The notes below the pieces were generated by a model, which saw only the letters and a list, made by a program, of their open reading frames with translations, searched no databases and was not told the origin of the DNA. A stretch of DNA of 64,000 nt from Rhizobium sp. WYCCWR10014 (lineage in GTDB: Bacteria > Pseudomonadota > Alphaproteobacteria > Rhizobiales > Rhizobiaceae), in contig NZ_LXFU01000024.1 in assembly GCF_001657485.1 (NCBI RefSeq), positions 124,001-188,000 of the forward strand, given 5' to 3'. The position numbers and the translations under genes were made by a program. Numbering within the stretch: position 1 is the first letter of the stretch; each line of letters opens with the position of its first letter. Shown here piece after piece: positions 50,777 to 61,657 of the stretch.

Positions 50777-52732
50777 TCAGCCGGGCTTCTTCTTTGAAAA
50801 CTTATTCTTCGGTGCGGCGCCGCCCTTGCCCTCATATTTGGGGCCATCGGACCTAGCACCTTCGAATTTCGGCTTGTCTGACTTCGGGCCATCGAAGGCG
50901 GGTTTGCCCGGCTTCTTGCTCCAGGGCTTGCTATCCCGTCTTTCCCCGCCGCTATTGTCGGCTGCAGCATATCCGCCGCCCGGACCCTTGCCGAACTTGT
51001 TCTTCGGCCGCTCGCTGCGGGACGAATCATCCGGCCGCTCGTCGCGGGATGGCTTGCCGGCATAGGGTTTTGGCGCAGGCGCCCGGCTGAAATCCGGCGT
51101 GCCGGAAAGCCTGGTCACGCGGATGCCACGTTCGAGCGCCTTGTTCGGACCGATCGCTGCCAGGAAGCTTTCGGCGCTCGCCGCGGCGATCTCCACAAAA
51201 GTTTCCTCAGGCTGCATCTTGATCGCACCGATCTCGCGCTTCGTCACATTGCCGTTGCGGCAGAGCATCGGGATCAGCCAGCGCGGCTCGGCATTCTGTT
51301 TGCGCCCGACCGAGACGGAGAACCAGACGCTGGCGCCAAAATCCTCGCGCGGTCCCTTCTGCGCCGGCTCGTAGGGCTCGGCATTGTCGCGGCGCTTGCG
51401 GCTGCGGTCGTCCTGCACGGTAACCTCGATGAGGTCCTCCGGCGCCGAATGATTGGTGCGGTAAAGACGCAGGAAGGCGGCGGCAAGCTTTTCGGCGCCG
51501 TGGCTGGCGAGAAGCTGCTTGACCAACCCCTGCTCTTCCTCCTGCGGCGTTTCGTTGAAAATCGGGTCGGCGAGCAGCCGCTCGTCGTCGCGCTCGCTCA
51601 CGTCCTCGGCCGAAGGCGGTCGCGCCCAGGCAGCCGAAATACCGGCGTTCTCGAGCAGGCGCTCTGCCTTGCGCCGTGCATTCAGCGGCACGATCATGGC
51701 GCTGATGCCCTTGCGTCCGGCCCGGCCGGTTCGGCCGCTGCGGTGCAGCAGCGTGTCCGGATTGGTCGGCAGGTCGGCATGGATGACGAGATCGAGCCCC
51801 GGCAGGTCGATGCCGCGGGCGGCAACGTCGGTCGCGATGCAGACCCGGGCGCGCCCGTCGCGCATCGCCTGCAGCGCATGCGTGCGCTCGTTCTGCGTCA
51901 GCTCGCCGGACAGCGCCACCACGGCGAAATTGCGGTTATTGAACCGCGCCGTCAGATGGTTGACGGCGGCGCGCGTCGAGCAGAAGACGATGGCATTGGT
52001 CGCCTCGTAATAGCGCAGCACGTTGATAATCGCGTTCTCGCGGTCGCTCGGGGCAACCATCAGTGCGCGATATTCGATGTCGATATGCTGCTTTTCCTCA
52101 GCCGCGGTGCTGATGCGCACGGCATCGCGCTGGTAGCTCTTGGCAAGCTTGGCGATCGCAGCCGGCACCGTTGCCGAAAACATGAGCGTCCGGCGTTCGT
52201 CCGGCGCCGCATCGAGGATGAATTCGAGATCTTCGCGAAAGCCGAGATCGAGCATCTCGTCGGCCTCGTCGAGCACGGCAGCCTTCAGTTCCGACATGTC
52301 GAGCGCCCTGCGGCGGATATGGTCGCAAAGCCGGCCGGGCGTGCCGACGACGATATGGGCGCCGCGTTCGAGCGACCGGCGCTCGCTACGGATGTCCATG
52401 CCGCCGACGCAGCTGACGATCACCGCGCCGGTCATCTCAAAGAGCCATTCGAGCTCGCGCTTCACCTGCAGGGCAAGCTCGCGCGTCGGGGCGATGACGA
52501 GGGCGAGCGGCGCGGCGGCATTGCCGAAGCGCTCCCTGCCCTCAAGCAGCGTCGGCGCCAGCGCCAGGCCGAAGGCGACGGTTTTGCCGGAGCCGGTCTG
52601 GGCCGAGACCAGCGCGTCGGAAGCGGCAAGCGCCGGATCGAGCATCGCCTTCTGCACCGGGGTGAGTTCGGCGTAACCACGCTTCTGCAACGCCTTGGCG
52701 ATCGCCGGAACGACGCCGTTAAATTCTGTCAT
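50777..52732 (-). CDS. DEAD-box ATP-dependent RNA helicase
   Basis: 651 residues. Complete helicase core: AQTGSGKT (motif I), APTRELA (Ia), VLDEADEML (II), MFSATVPAA (III), RVCIATDVAARGIDLP (V), HRSGRTGRAGRKG (VI). A DbpA-type RNA-binding domain follows at about residues 460-540 (VWFSVSVGRKQNAEPRWLIPML). The C-terminal 110 residues are Lys/Arg/Gly/Pro-rich repeats (KPGKPAFDGPKSDKPKFEG). It is a CsdA/DbpA-like protein for ribosome assembly or mRNA turnover. Confidence 0.93.
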   Translation of the reverse strand: MTEFNGVVPAIAKALQKRGYAELTPVQKAMLDPALAASDALVSAQTGSGKTVAFGLALAPTLLEGRERFGNAAAPLALVIAPTRELALQVKRELEWLFEMTGAVIVSCVGGMDIRSERRSLERGAHIVVGTPGRLCDHIRRRALDMSELKAAVLDEADEMLDLGFREDLEFILDAAPDERRTLMFSATVPAAIAKLAKSYQRDAVRISTAAEEKQHIDIEYRALMVAPSDRENAIINVLRYYEATNAIVFCSTRAAVNHLTARFNNRNFAVVALSGELTQNERTHALQAMRDGRARVCIATDVAARGIDLPGLDLVIHADLPTNPDTLLHRSGRTGRAGRKGISAMIVPLNARRKAERLLENAGISAAWARPPSAEDVSERDDERLLADPIFNETPQEEEQGLVKQLLASHGAEKLAAAFLRLYRTNHSAPEDLIEVTVQDDRSRKRRDNAEPYEPAQKGPREDFGASVWFSVSVGRKQNAEPRWLIPMLCRNGNVTKREIGAIKMQPEETFVEIAAASAESFLAAIGPNKALERGIRVTRLSGTPDFSRAPAPKPYAGKPSRDERPDDSSRSERPKNKFGKGPGGGYAAADNSGGERRDSKPWSKKPGKPAFDGPKSDKPKFEGARSDGPKYEGKGGAAPKNKFSKKKPG

Positions 52733-52831
52733 GAGTTCGATCTTTCGGAGCTGTCAGGCGCGTTGCTGCGCCATGGCCGGAGCCAGCCGGCGGGGTATTT
52801 GCGCCGTTCCTAGCCGCTCCCGCGGCGATTG

Positions 52832-54688
52832 TCAAAGCGTGCGGCTGCGCCAGAGCCAGGCGTCGATGCGGCTTGCTCGGCCGCGCAGCGCCGTTTCTAG
52901 CGGTCCCTCCATCCGGCCGGACTGCGTGAGCACGCTATCGGGGCCGGCACCGCGGACGATTTCGGCGCTCAGCGCCAGTTCGACGCCATGGCGGGCGGCC
53001 ACCTCCATCAGCCGACTGCCGACGTTGATGGTGTCGCCCGCCGCCGTGATCTGCTGCCGGTCGCCGCTGCCCAATCGCGAGGCGACGATCGGGCCGCAAT
53101 GGGCGCCGACCTTGAAGCCGATCTTCTTCTGGGCAAAGCCCGCATGCGCTTGAAGCCAGGCCCTTGTGCGCTCGCACAGACTGACCGCGCAGGCAGCGGC
53201 GCGGGCGGCGTCGTCATCGGCGGGCTCCGGCAGGCCGAACAGGATCATCGCCCCGTCCCCCATGAAGCTGGTGATGGCGCCGCCATGGGCGCGCGCCTCC
53301 TCGTCGACCAGTTCGAAGAAGCCGCTCAGCACCTCGCTCACCGCCACCGGCCCGACATTTTCGCTGAGGCCGGTGAAGCCCGAGAGATCGATGAAGATGA
53401 CGGCAGCGTTCTGGCGCACCGGCGCGGCGAGGAAATTCGGATCGCGCGCCAGCCACTCGCCGAGGCCGGGCGCCTCGATGCGCTGCAGGAGCGCACTCTG
53501 CTCGGCGAAATGGCGGGCACGGCCGCGGTCGAGCCAGAGTTCGGCCGCGCCATAAGCCAGCGCCGGCGGCAGCGCTGCGGCGATCGGCAGCGCCGCACTC
53601 AGCCAGTAGCCATGTGCGAAGGCCGACAGATTGAGCATCGCCCAGACGATCAGCGTCAGCACGATGATGAGATAGCCTGCCGCACTCCGGCGCCAGGCGA
53701 CCAGCGACACGAGCACGATCGGCAGTCCGACGGCGGTGGCGGCATCGATCAGCCGCATCCTGCGGTCGCGCACCATGCCGTCGCCGGTGATGAGATGGGT
53801 GATCGCCGTCGACATTACCTCGACGCCGGGCATGACGGGATCGAATGGTGTCGGGAAGACATCGCCGCCGCCGGTGACGGTCGAACCGATGACGACGATG
53901 CGGCCTGCGACCGCATCCGCCGAAAGCTTGCCATCCAGCGCATCGGCGGCGCTGAAGGTGGCGATGCTGCCGTGCCCGCCATAGAAGGTCACCGGCAGAC
54001 GCTGGCCGATATCTGTGGGAATACGCAGCTTTCCGAGCATGATGGCGTCACGTTCGATGGTGGGATCGACGCCGAGCGCCACCGACGCGGCACGCAACGG
54101 AAAAGCCGGATCCAACCGGTCCGCGGCACGCGAGATCAGCGGAATAAAGCGCGGCGTGCCGGTCTGGTCGGTTGCGACGTTGACGATGCCGACCGCGGCT
54201 GCCTCGGCAAAGCGGGGAAGCGGCAACAGCAGCTGGTTTGCCTCCGGGATGGCGGCTAACGGATCCTCGGCCGCATCGGTGACCCGCTGGCGGCTTTGCG
54301 CAAAAGTGGCCGCGGCCGCAATCACGCTTTTCCCCTCGCGAAGGGCGGCAGTCAGCGCCGCATCACCCGCCTCCGGCCCCGGATCGACCAGCAGAATGTC
54401 GATCGCCAGGGCCTTCGGCTTCAACGCGGTGATCACGTTGGCGAGACGCGCAAGTGTCGCCCGATCGAGCGGATAGCCGTGGGCTGCCGCTGTGCGGTCG
54501 TCGATCGCGACGATCGAGACGACGGGAGGCGGTGTCTTCGCCCCGACGATGGCGCTGCGGATATCGGCAAGCGAGGCCTCCATCCGGTCGAGAAGGCCGC
54601 TTCCGGCATTGAGATTGACATAGCCGAGCGCAGATCCCCAAAGACCGGCGAGCAGCAGCGCGATCACTGTCAGCAGGCGATGATTCAT
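52832..54688 (-). CDS. CHASE2-adenylate/guanylate cyclase
   Basis: 618 residues. Signal-anchor at the N-terminus (TVIALLLAGLWGSALGYV), CHASE2 periplasmic sensor domain (VVSIVAIDDRTAAAHGYPLDRATLA ... VVIGSTVTGGGDVFPTPF), two or three membrane helices (residues about 340-400), and a class III nucleotide cyclase domain (AAVIFIDLSGFTGLSENVG, FMGDGAMILFGLP, ITAAGDTINVGSRLME). The two metal Asp are present. It probably makes cAMP on an envelope signal. Overlapping-close to the FecR-domain gene (4 bp gap), so the two act together. Confidence 0.9.
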   Translation of the reverse strand: MNHRLLTVIALLLAGLWGSALGYVNLNAGSGLLDRMEASLADIRSAIVGAKTPPPVVSIVAIDDRTAAAHGYPLDRATLARLANVITALKPKALAIDILLVDPGPEAGDAALTAALREGKSVIAAAATFAQSRQRVTDAAEDPLAAIPEANQLLLPLPRFAEAAAVGIVNVATDQTGTPRFIPLISRAADRLDPAFPLRAASVALGVDPTIERDAIMLGKLRIPTDIGQRLPVTFYGGHGSIATFSAADALDGKLSADAVAGRIVVIGSTVTGGGDVFPTPFDPVMPGVEVMSTAITHLITGDGMVRDRRMRLIDAATAVGLPIVLVSLVAWRRSAAGYLIIVLTLIVWAMLNLSAFAHGYWLSAALPIAAALPPALAYGAAELWLDRGRARHFAEQSALLQRIEAPGLGEWLARDPNFLAAPVRQNAAVIFIDLSGFTGLSENVGPVAVSEVLSGFFELVDEEARAHGGAITSFMGDGAMILFGLPEPADDDAARAAACAVSLCERTRAWLQAHAGFAQKKIGFKVGAHCGPIVASRLGSGDRQQITAAGDTINVGSRLMEVAARHGVELALSAEIVRGAGPDSVLTQSGRMEGPLETALRGRASRIDAWLWRSRTL

Positions 54689-54692
54689 GGAC

Positions 54693-55211
54693 TTATTGGC
54701 CGAGACGGGCAAGAAGGGCAGCGGCGCGCGGCGCCGGCCAGCGACGCACGACGAGCGGTTCGGTTCCGGCGGTAACGTCGACGCCCTCGCCCGGCGACAG
54801 CACCACCGCTTCGCCGGCCGGCCGGCGAACCGCGACGCTGCCTCTGACGACCAGCACCGAGGTCTGGCCGCCTGCGACATCGACAGCCCATTGGGTGCCG
54901 CGCACGGCCGCGATCGCCTGCGGCGTCACGACCTGGAAACCACCGGCGTGCTGGGTGTTATCGACATCAACGAGAATGGCCTTGCGGCGCAGCGATGCCG
55001 AATCGGGGCTGCCGTCACGGTTGCGGTCGACGAGGCTGTAGGCAGCGCCGGCCTCCGCCGTCACCGTCACGCCACCGGGACAACTGAGCACCTGGCGGGC
55101 GCCGGCATCACGCGATACCGTGCAGCCGGCAGACTGCGCAAAGGCCGCCCCATGTGGAATAAGGCCGACAGCGAGTGCGGCGGCAAGCAGGTTGCGAAGC
55201 GTGGTATTCAT
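54693..55211 (-). CDS. FecR-domain secreted protein
   Basis: 172 residues. Signal peptide (LAAALAVGLIPHGAAFAQ), then GCTVSRDAGARQVLSCPGGVTVTAEAGAAY and a FecR-type region (VVTPQAIAAVRGTQWAVDVAGGQTSVLVVRG). There is no membrane anchor or antisigma domain, so it is a periplasmic protein. FecR-like plus CHASE2-cyclase pairs are common in alphaproteobacteria; the protein may be a partner of the CHASE2 domain. ATG at 55211 has GGGGAC upstream. Confidence 0.83.
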   Translation of the reverse strand: MNTTLRNLLAAALAVGLIPHGAAFAQSAGCTVSRDAGARQVLSCPGGVTVTAEAGAAYSLVDRNRDGSPDSASLRRKAILVDVDNTQHAGGFQVVTPQAIAAVRGTQWAVDVAGGQTSVLVVRGSVAVRRPAGEAVVLSPGEGVDVTAGTEPLVVRRWPAPRAAALLARLGQ

Positions 55212-55348
55212 GGAAAGTCCCCTTGACCGTGCAGACAGCTCTTTTCGAAAGCGCCGCCAACCGTCTTCTTCCATGTGAGGTATGATAGACGAATTCAAAT
55301 ATTTCCCTAGGCAAAAAAAGCAAATCGTCGCAATCGCCAGCGAAATTC

Positions 55349-56494
55349 TTACGCTCTAGTATTCGTTTCAGGCACCGGTCCGGTATAGCGCGCCCGCGGC
55401 CGGATCAATTCGCCGCTGTCGATCTGTTCCATTGCATGGGCAAGCCAACCGACCGAACGGGCAAGCGAGAAAATGATGATCGGCGCCTCCCTCGGGAGAT
55501 CGAAGGCGGCGGCCAGCGCGGCAAGCGCGAAATCGACGTTGACCTTCTCGCCGACCATCTCCTCGCCGGTGTCCCGGACCTCGGCAAACTGCGGCGGAAG
55601 GGGGAAGTGCGAAAGCAGCGCCAAGGCCCTGACATCGCCGTCGGGATAGAGCGGATGGCCGAAGGCCGACAGGCGATTGCCCTGGGCGAGCGTGCGGCGG
55701 ATCGCCTGCTCCGCCCCGAGCGCGGAAGCGGTCTCGATCAAGGCGCCGACGCCCTGCCAGGCAGCGCCGTGCAGCGGCCCTGTCAGCGTCGCCAGACCGG
55801 ACAGCACGGTGGCCGAAAGGGCTGCACCCGCCGATGCCGTGACCCGCGCCGCAAAGGTTGAAGCGTTGAGTTCGTGATCGGCAAGCAGCACCAGCGCGCG
55901 GCGCAGGCAATCGGCAGCAACCGGCCGCTGCCAGCTTGCCGCAAGCCTGAGATGCAGTGGCCGGTCGGAAGGACCAGGCGCCAGCGCATCGGCGACTGTG
56001 TAGAGAACCCCGCTTGCCTCACGCCGAAGTGCTGCCTGCGAGCGGCCGAGCGATGGCAGATCGGATGTCACCCGCCCTGCCAACGCCAGGAAGGCAGCCT
56101 GAAGCGACGGAGAGGCATGTCCGGTCCCGCTGCCACAGGAGCGTGGCTCCGCGCCGTTCCAGAGCAGTGCCGCCGTCTGCTCCAGCGTCGCGACTTCAGC
56201 GAAACCGGCAGCATCCTTTCCGCGATAGAAAAGCCGCCCGCCGATGATGGTGGAGATTGCCGACGACAGAACCGGATCGCCCCAGCGGATCGCCTCGGCG
56301 GCGACCGTTTCGGTCCTGCGGCGGCCGGCATGGCGTTCGGCAAGCCGCTGTACGTCGGCGGCCTGGTAGAGGCTGCGGCGCGGGTCGGCGGGATCCGCCT
56401 TGGCGCGGATGCGCCCGCGGCTGACATTGGCGTAAAGCGTCTGCGGCTTGGTCTTCAGCGCCTGCAGCGCCTCCTCGGCGGTCAGCCAAGACAT
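55349..56494 (-). CDS. Citrate synthase-family protein with N-terminal DNA-binding-like domain
   Basis: 381 residues from the ATG at 56494. The N-terminal 60 residues (SWLTAEEALQALKTKPQTLYANVSRGRIRA) form a helix-turn-helix of the MerR type, found in a group of citrate-synthase-like proteins. The catalytic part has HELNASTFAARVTASAG, GPLHGAAWQGVGALIE and SAFGHPLYPDGDVRA. His and Asp of citrate synthase are largely conserved. It faces a second family member across 83 bp. It may be a synthase that also binds DNA, or only a substrate-sensing paralogue. Confidence 0.85.
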   Translation of the reverse strand: MSWLTAEEALQALKTKPQTLYANVSRGRIRAKADPADPRRSLYQAADVQRLAERHAGRRRTETVAAEAIRWGDPVLSSAISTIIGGRLFYRGKDAAGFAEVATLEQTAALLWNGAEPRSCGSGTGHASPSLQAAFLALAGRVTSDLPSLGRSQAALRREASGVLYTVADALAPGPSDRPLHLRLAASWQRPVAADCLRRALVLLADHELNASTFAARVTASAGAALSATVLSGLATLTGPLHGAAWQGVGALIETASALGAEQAIRRTLAQGNRLSAFGHPLYPDGDVRALALLSHFPLPPQFAEVRDTGEEMVGEKVNVDFALAALAAAFDLPREAPIIIFSLARSVGWLAHAMEQIDSGELIRPRARYTGPVPETNTRA

Positions 56495-56525
56495 CGGAAC
56501 CTCATGTTGATCAATTGCGTCAAGA

Positions 56526-56535
56526 TTGACGTCAA
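56526..56535. promoter_or_regulatory. Palindrome in the divergent citrate synthase region
   Basis: TTGACGTCAA is a perfect 10-bp palindrome, preceded at 56515-56522 by a further GCGTCAAG half. It sits between the two divergent genes and could be an operator shared by both. The DNA-binding N-terminus of one product makes self-regulation conceivable. Confidence 0.4.
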
Positions 56536-56577
56536 TGAAACTAGGTCGGATCATCCGGACCGTAAAGGAGAAACAAC

Positions 56578-57666
56578 ATGAAAAACGGCTTGGAAGATGT
56601 CATTGCTGCCGAAACGCAGCTTTCGGATGTCGATGGCGAAGCGGGACGACTGATCATTCGCGGCGTATCGCTGGATCACCTGGTTGCAGACGGCACCTAT
56701 GAAGGCGTCGCCGCCCTATTGCTTGATGGGCTGATGGAAAAAAGCTTCGACGAAGCAGAATTGCGCGACTGGCTGGCGCAAGCACGAACTGGGGTATTCG
56801 AGCACATCGAGGCCGCCGATGCCGCCCTGCTCGCCTTGCCTCCGGTCGATGCAATGCGGGCGCTGATTGCCCGTCTGCCCGACGGCGAGGATTTCGATAC
56901 CGCGCTCAGCCTTCTGGCGGTGCCCGCCGTCTTCCTGCCGGCGGTTTTGCGGCTGCAACGCGGTGAAAAGCCGATCGCGCCCGACGCCTCGCTGCCGCAG
57001 GCGGCCGATATCCTGCGTATGCTGACCGGAAAATTGCCGACCAGGGAGCAGACAGCGGCACTCGACACCTATCTCGTGACGATTTCGGACCATGGCCTCA
57101 ATGCCTCGACCTTCGCATCGCGCGTCATTGCCTCGACGCAGGCCGGCCTCACCTCTTCCGTACTCGCGGCGGTGAGCGCGCTGAAAGGGCCGCTGCATGG
57201 CGGCGCGCCCGGTCCCGTGCTCGATATGCTGGATGCGATCGGAACGGCCGAGAATGCTTACCCGTGGCTCGAGGAAGCACTCGACCGCGGCGAAAGGCTG
57301 ATGGGCTTCGGCCACCGTATCTATCGCGTCCGCGATCCGCGCGCCGATGCGCTGAAGGGCGCGCTGATGCCGCTGATATCAACCGGACAGGTAAACAGCG
57401 CCCGCGGTACATTGGCCGAAGCCGTGGAGGCCGCTGCATTGGCGATCCTGAAGGCGCGCAAGCCGAACCGGCCGCTCGACGTCAATGTCGAGTTTTATAC
57501 CGCGCTTCTGCTCGAAGCGCTCGGCTTCCCGCGTCAGGCCTTCACCGGTGTCTTCGCGATCGGCCGCACCGTCGGCTGGCTGGCCCATGCCCGCGAGCAG
57601 GCGCTCGACGGTCGGTTGATCCGGCCACGCTCGGTCTATATCGGGCCGTTGCCGGCGGCTGCGTGA
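56578..57666 (+). CDS. Citrate synthase / 2-methylcitrate synthase family protein
   Basis: 362 residues. It starts with the usual entry (GLEDVIAAETQLSDVDGEAGRLIIRGVSLDHLV) and has HGLNASTFASRVIASTQ (His), LKGPLHGGAPGPVLDML, MGFGHRIYRVRDPRADAL (second His and Arg), FYTALLLEALGFPRQAF (Asp replaced by Phe-Tyr context). Condenses acetyl-CoA (or propionyl-CoA) with oxaloacetate. AAAGGAG lies 9 bases before the ATG. The main citrate synthase gltA should be elsewhere. Confidence 0.88.
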   Translation: MKNGLEDVIAAETQLSDVDGEAGRLIIRGVSLDHLVADGTYEGVAALLLDGLMEKSFDEAELRDWLAQARTGVFEHIEAADAALLALPPVDAMRALIARLPDGEDFDTALSLLAVPAVFLPAVLRLQRGEKPIAPDASLPQAADILRMLTGKLPTREQTAALDTYLVTISDHGLNASTFASRVIASTQAGLTSSVLAAVSALKGPLHGGAPGPVLDMLDAIGTAENAYPWLEEALDRGERLMGFGHRIYRVRDPRADALKGALMPLISTGQVNSARGTLAEAVEAAALAILKARKPNRPLDVNVEFYTALLLEALGFPRQAFTGVFAIGRTVGWLAHAREQALDGRLIRPRSVYIGPLPAAA

Positions 57667-57708
57667 GTGAAGGTTGAATTCGGCGGCGGCATATCCTGCC
57701 GCCGATTC

Positions 57709-58179
57709 TCAACCGCCGACGAAAGCGGCCAGCTTGTCGAGCGTCGAGCGGCACCCTTCCTCATTGTCTTCGAGGCGGATCCCGGACGGAATATTGTCGC
57801 AGACCATCGTCACATCCGTGCCTCCATCCGCAGGCGACAACATCGTGGTGACGGTCATTTCGCCGGAAAAGCCCTCGTCCTCGGAATCGAAGACCGTTGC
57901 CCAGACGATTCGTTCGTCGGGCACGAGCTCGGCAAATCGGCCTTCGAACCTGTCCGTCTTGTCGGAAGTCTTGCCCGGCTGCGATGCCTCGTCGTCGGGA
58001 TAGACGAGCGACATGCTGAAGGCGCCGCCTTCCCTGCCCTCGAAGGCATGAACGATGCCCTTCATGGTATCAGGCGGAAGCCAAGTGGCGACGGCATCTG
58101 CATCGAGGAAGGCGCGGTAGATGCGCTCGCGCGGCGCTGCGATAAAGCGTGAGACGGCCGTGCTGCGTGAAGGGGTCAT
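57709..58179 (-). CDS. SRPBCC (AHSA1-like) family protein
   Basis: 156 residues. RFIAAPRERIYRAFLDADAVATWLPPDTM at the N-terminus, ELVPDERIVWATVFDSEDEGF and GCRSTLDKLAAFV at the C-terminus match the AHSA1/START-like SRPBCC family. Ligand-binding cavity; function unknown. It converges with the citrate synthase gene, 43 bp away, and lies after pyrG. Confidence 0.85.
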   Translation of the reverse strand: MTPSRSTAVSRFIAAPRERIYRAFLDADAVATWLPPDTMKGIVHAFEGREGGAFSMSLVYPDDEASQPGKTSDKTDRFEGRFAELVPDERIVWATVFDSEDEGFSGEMTVTTMLSPADGGTDVTMVCDNIPSGIRLEDNEEGCRSTLDKLAAFVGG

Positions 58180-58210
58180 GCCGGCAAGTTAGCGCAGGCA
58201 TGGGTGTTAT

Positions 58211-58240
58211 CCAGATCGCGCCTCAAACAACGCGATCTGG
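58211..58240. terminator. Hairpin downstream of pyrG
   Basis: CCAGATCGCG and CGCGATCTGG are perfect 10-bp arms around CCTCAAACAA. A short TTT follows on the plus strand only. It separates pyrG from the SRPBCC gene and is probably a terminator. Confidence 0.6.
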
Positions 58241-58250
58241 TTTGCATGCA

Positions 58251-60023
<1,773 letters not shown>

Positions 60024-60569
60024 TTACTGTCCCGTCGGGACGCCGGAGGGCTGAGCCGGTGCCGGCGCGGCCGGAGCTGCGGGCGTTGCCGGGGCAGTCG
60101 TTGCCGGAGCGGTCGTTGAAGGCGCCGTGGCCGCCGGGGCCTGAGTCGCCGGAGTGCCAGTTGCCGGCGCCCCAGTTGCTGGAGCTTGAGCGGCGGGAGC
60201 CTGCGGTGCGGGTGCTGCCGCGCCGCTGCTCGGAACGCCGTTGCCGGCCGGCGGGGTTGCCGGAGCCTGCGCGCCGCCGAGCGAATCGAGAATACCGTTA
60301 CCCTGGCCGCCTGTTGCCGGAATGCGATCGAGAATATCGCTCGGACGGCCCTCGTAACGTGTCAGGATGCCGAGGCCGAGCGAGGTCAGGAAAAACAGGG
60401 TCGCAAGGATCGCGGTCGTGCGCGTCAGCGCATTGGCCGTGCCGCGGGCCGACATGAAGCCGGAACCGCCGCCGATGCCGAGGCCGCCGCCTTCCGAGCG
60501 CTGGATGAGCACGACGCCGACAAGGGCGAGCACGATCATGAGATGGATGACAATCAATACGGTCTGCAT
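60024..60569 (-). CDS. secG: Protein-export membrane protein SecG with long Ala/Pro/Thr tail
   Basis: 181 residues. Residues 1-75 form the SecG core: two helices (LIVIHLMIVLALVGVVLIQ and TAILATLFFLTSLGLGIL) and the SEGGGLGIGGGSGFMSARG loop. Residues about 100-181 are low-complexity Ala/Pro/Thr repeats (TGAPATGTPATQAPAATAPS) that most SecG proteins lack. SecG assists SecYE in protein export. A 145-bp spacer with AATAAA repeats lies before tpiA's end. Confidence 0.93.
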   Translation of the reverse strand: MQTVLIVIHLMIVLALVGVVLIQRSEGGGLGIGGGSGFMSARGTANALTRTTAILATLFFLTSLGLGILTRYEGRPSDILDRIPATGGQGNGILDSLGGAQAPATPPAGNGVPSSGAAAPAPQAPAAQAPATGAPATGTPATQAPAATAPSTTAPATTAPATPAAPAAPAPAQPSGVPTGQ

Positions 60570-60660
60570 GGGTCCAGTCCTGCCCGCCTGGAGACGGACA
60601 AAGTTAAGAATTCTGGCGGCTCTTTACATGAGGCTTTCATCTATTCCAAGCCCTTCAGCC

Positions 60661-60693
60661 AGGAATAAACTCGGGAATAAACCCAGGAATAAA
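60661..60693. repeat. Triple GGAATAAA repeat upstream of secG
   Basis: AGGAATAAAC, GGGAATAAAC and AGGAATAAAA follow one another at 12-bp spacing. They lie just downstream of tpiA and about 90 bp upstream of secG. Confidence 0.75.
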
Positions 60694-60700
60694 AAATGCC

Positions 60701-61471
60701 TCAGGCGAGCAGCGCCTCATAGGCCCGGTAGATGGCGAGGAAGTCGGCCGCTTTCAAGCTCGCTCCGCCGATCAGCGCGCCGTCGACATTTGCAATGCCC
60801 ATCAACTCATGGGCATTGGCCGGCTTGACCGAACCGCCATAGAGAAGACGCATCTTACGGCCTTCATCGCCGAAGCGGGCCACAAGCTCTGCCCGCATGA
60901 AGGCATGCGCCTTTTCGACATCACCTGATGTCGGCGTCACGCCGGTGCCGATCGCCCAGATCGGCTCGTAGGCGATGACCGTGCTCTCAGCGGCGGCGCC
61001 GTCCGGAACCGAGGCGGAAAGCTGGCGCTTGATGACGTCGAGCGCCTGGCCTGTCCGGCGCTCATCCGCGGTCTCGCCAATGCAGATGATCGCCGTCAGC
61101 CCCGCGGCGAAGGCTGCCTCCGCCTTGGCGCGCACCAGATGATCCGTTTCGGCATGGTCGGTGCGCCGCTCGGAATGGCCGACGATGACATAGGTGCCGA
61201 AACAATCGGCAATCATCTCGGCCGAGATGTCGCCGGTATGCGCACCCGATGGATTCTGATGGCAGTCCTGAGCGCCGATCGCCAGCGGGCTGTCGGTGCA
61301 CAGCGCCGTCGCCACATAGAGCAGCGTCGCCGGCGGGCAGATCAGCGCTTCGACCTTGTCGGCCAACGGCGGGCGAACACCCTCGGCGATCGCTTTGATC
61401 TGATCCAGGGAGGCACGCATGCCATTCATTTTCCAGTTTCCCGCCACAAGCGGGCGCACGTCAGGTGTCAT
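60701..61471 (-). CDS. tpiA: Triosephosphate isomerase
   Basis: 256 residues. [19 protein letters not shown] (Lys), [16 protein letters not shown] (His), [17 protein letters not shown] (Glu) and [16 protein letters not shown] (phosphate loop) are all intact. Interconverts DHAP and GAP. ATG at 61471; longer reading from 61525 is not family-like. It shares the strand with secG and pyrG. Confidence 0.97.
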   Translation of the reverse strand: MTPDVRPLVAGNWKMNGMRASLDQIKAIAEGVRPPLADKVEALICPPATLLYVATALCTDSPLAIGAQDCHQNPSGAHTGDISAEMIADCFGTYVIVGHSERRTDHAETDHLVRAKAEAAFAAGLTAIICIGETADERRTGQALDVIKRQLSASVPDGAAAESTVIAYEPIWAIGTGVTPTSGDVEKAHAFMRAELVARFGDEGRKMRLLYGGSVKPANAHELMGIANVDGALIGGASLKAADFLAIYRAYEALLA

Positions 61472-61657
61472 GCTGGCCTTCCACAATCTGCATATCCCTT
61501 GGGCAATATCAAAAGCTTGCAGCAAAGAAAAGCATCATGCCCTTGACGTAAGGGGAATCTCTGCAATCCCGCGCATATTTCTGCCGAAAACCGCTCTTTG
61601 GGTATTTTTACGGATATCGTTATTGCAAAACCGCTGCACGCTTTTGCGCGATATGCA

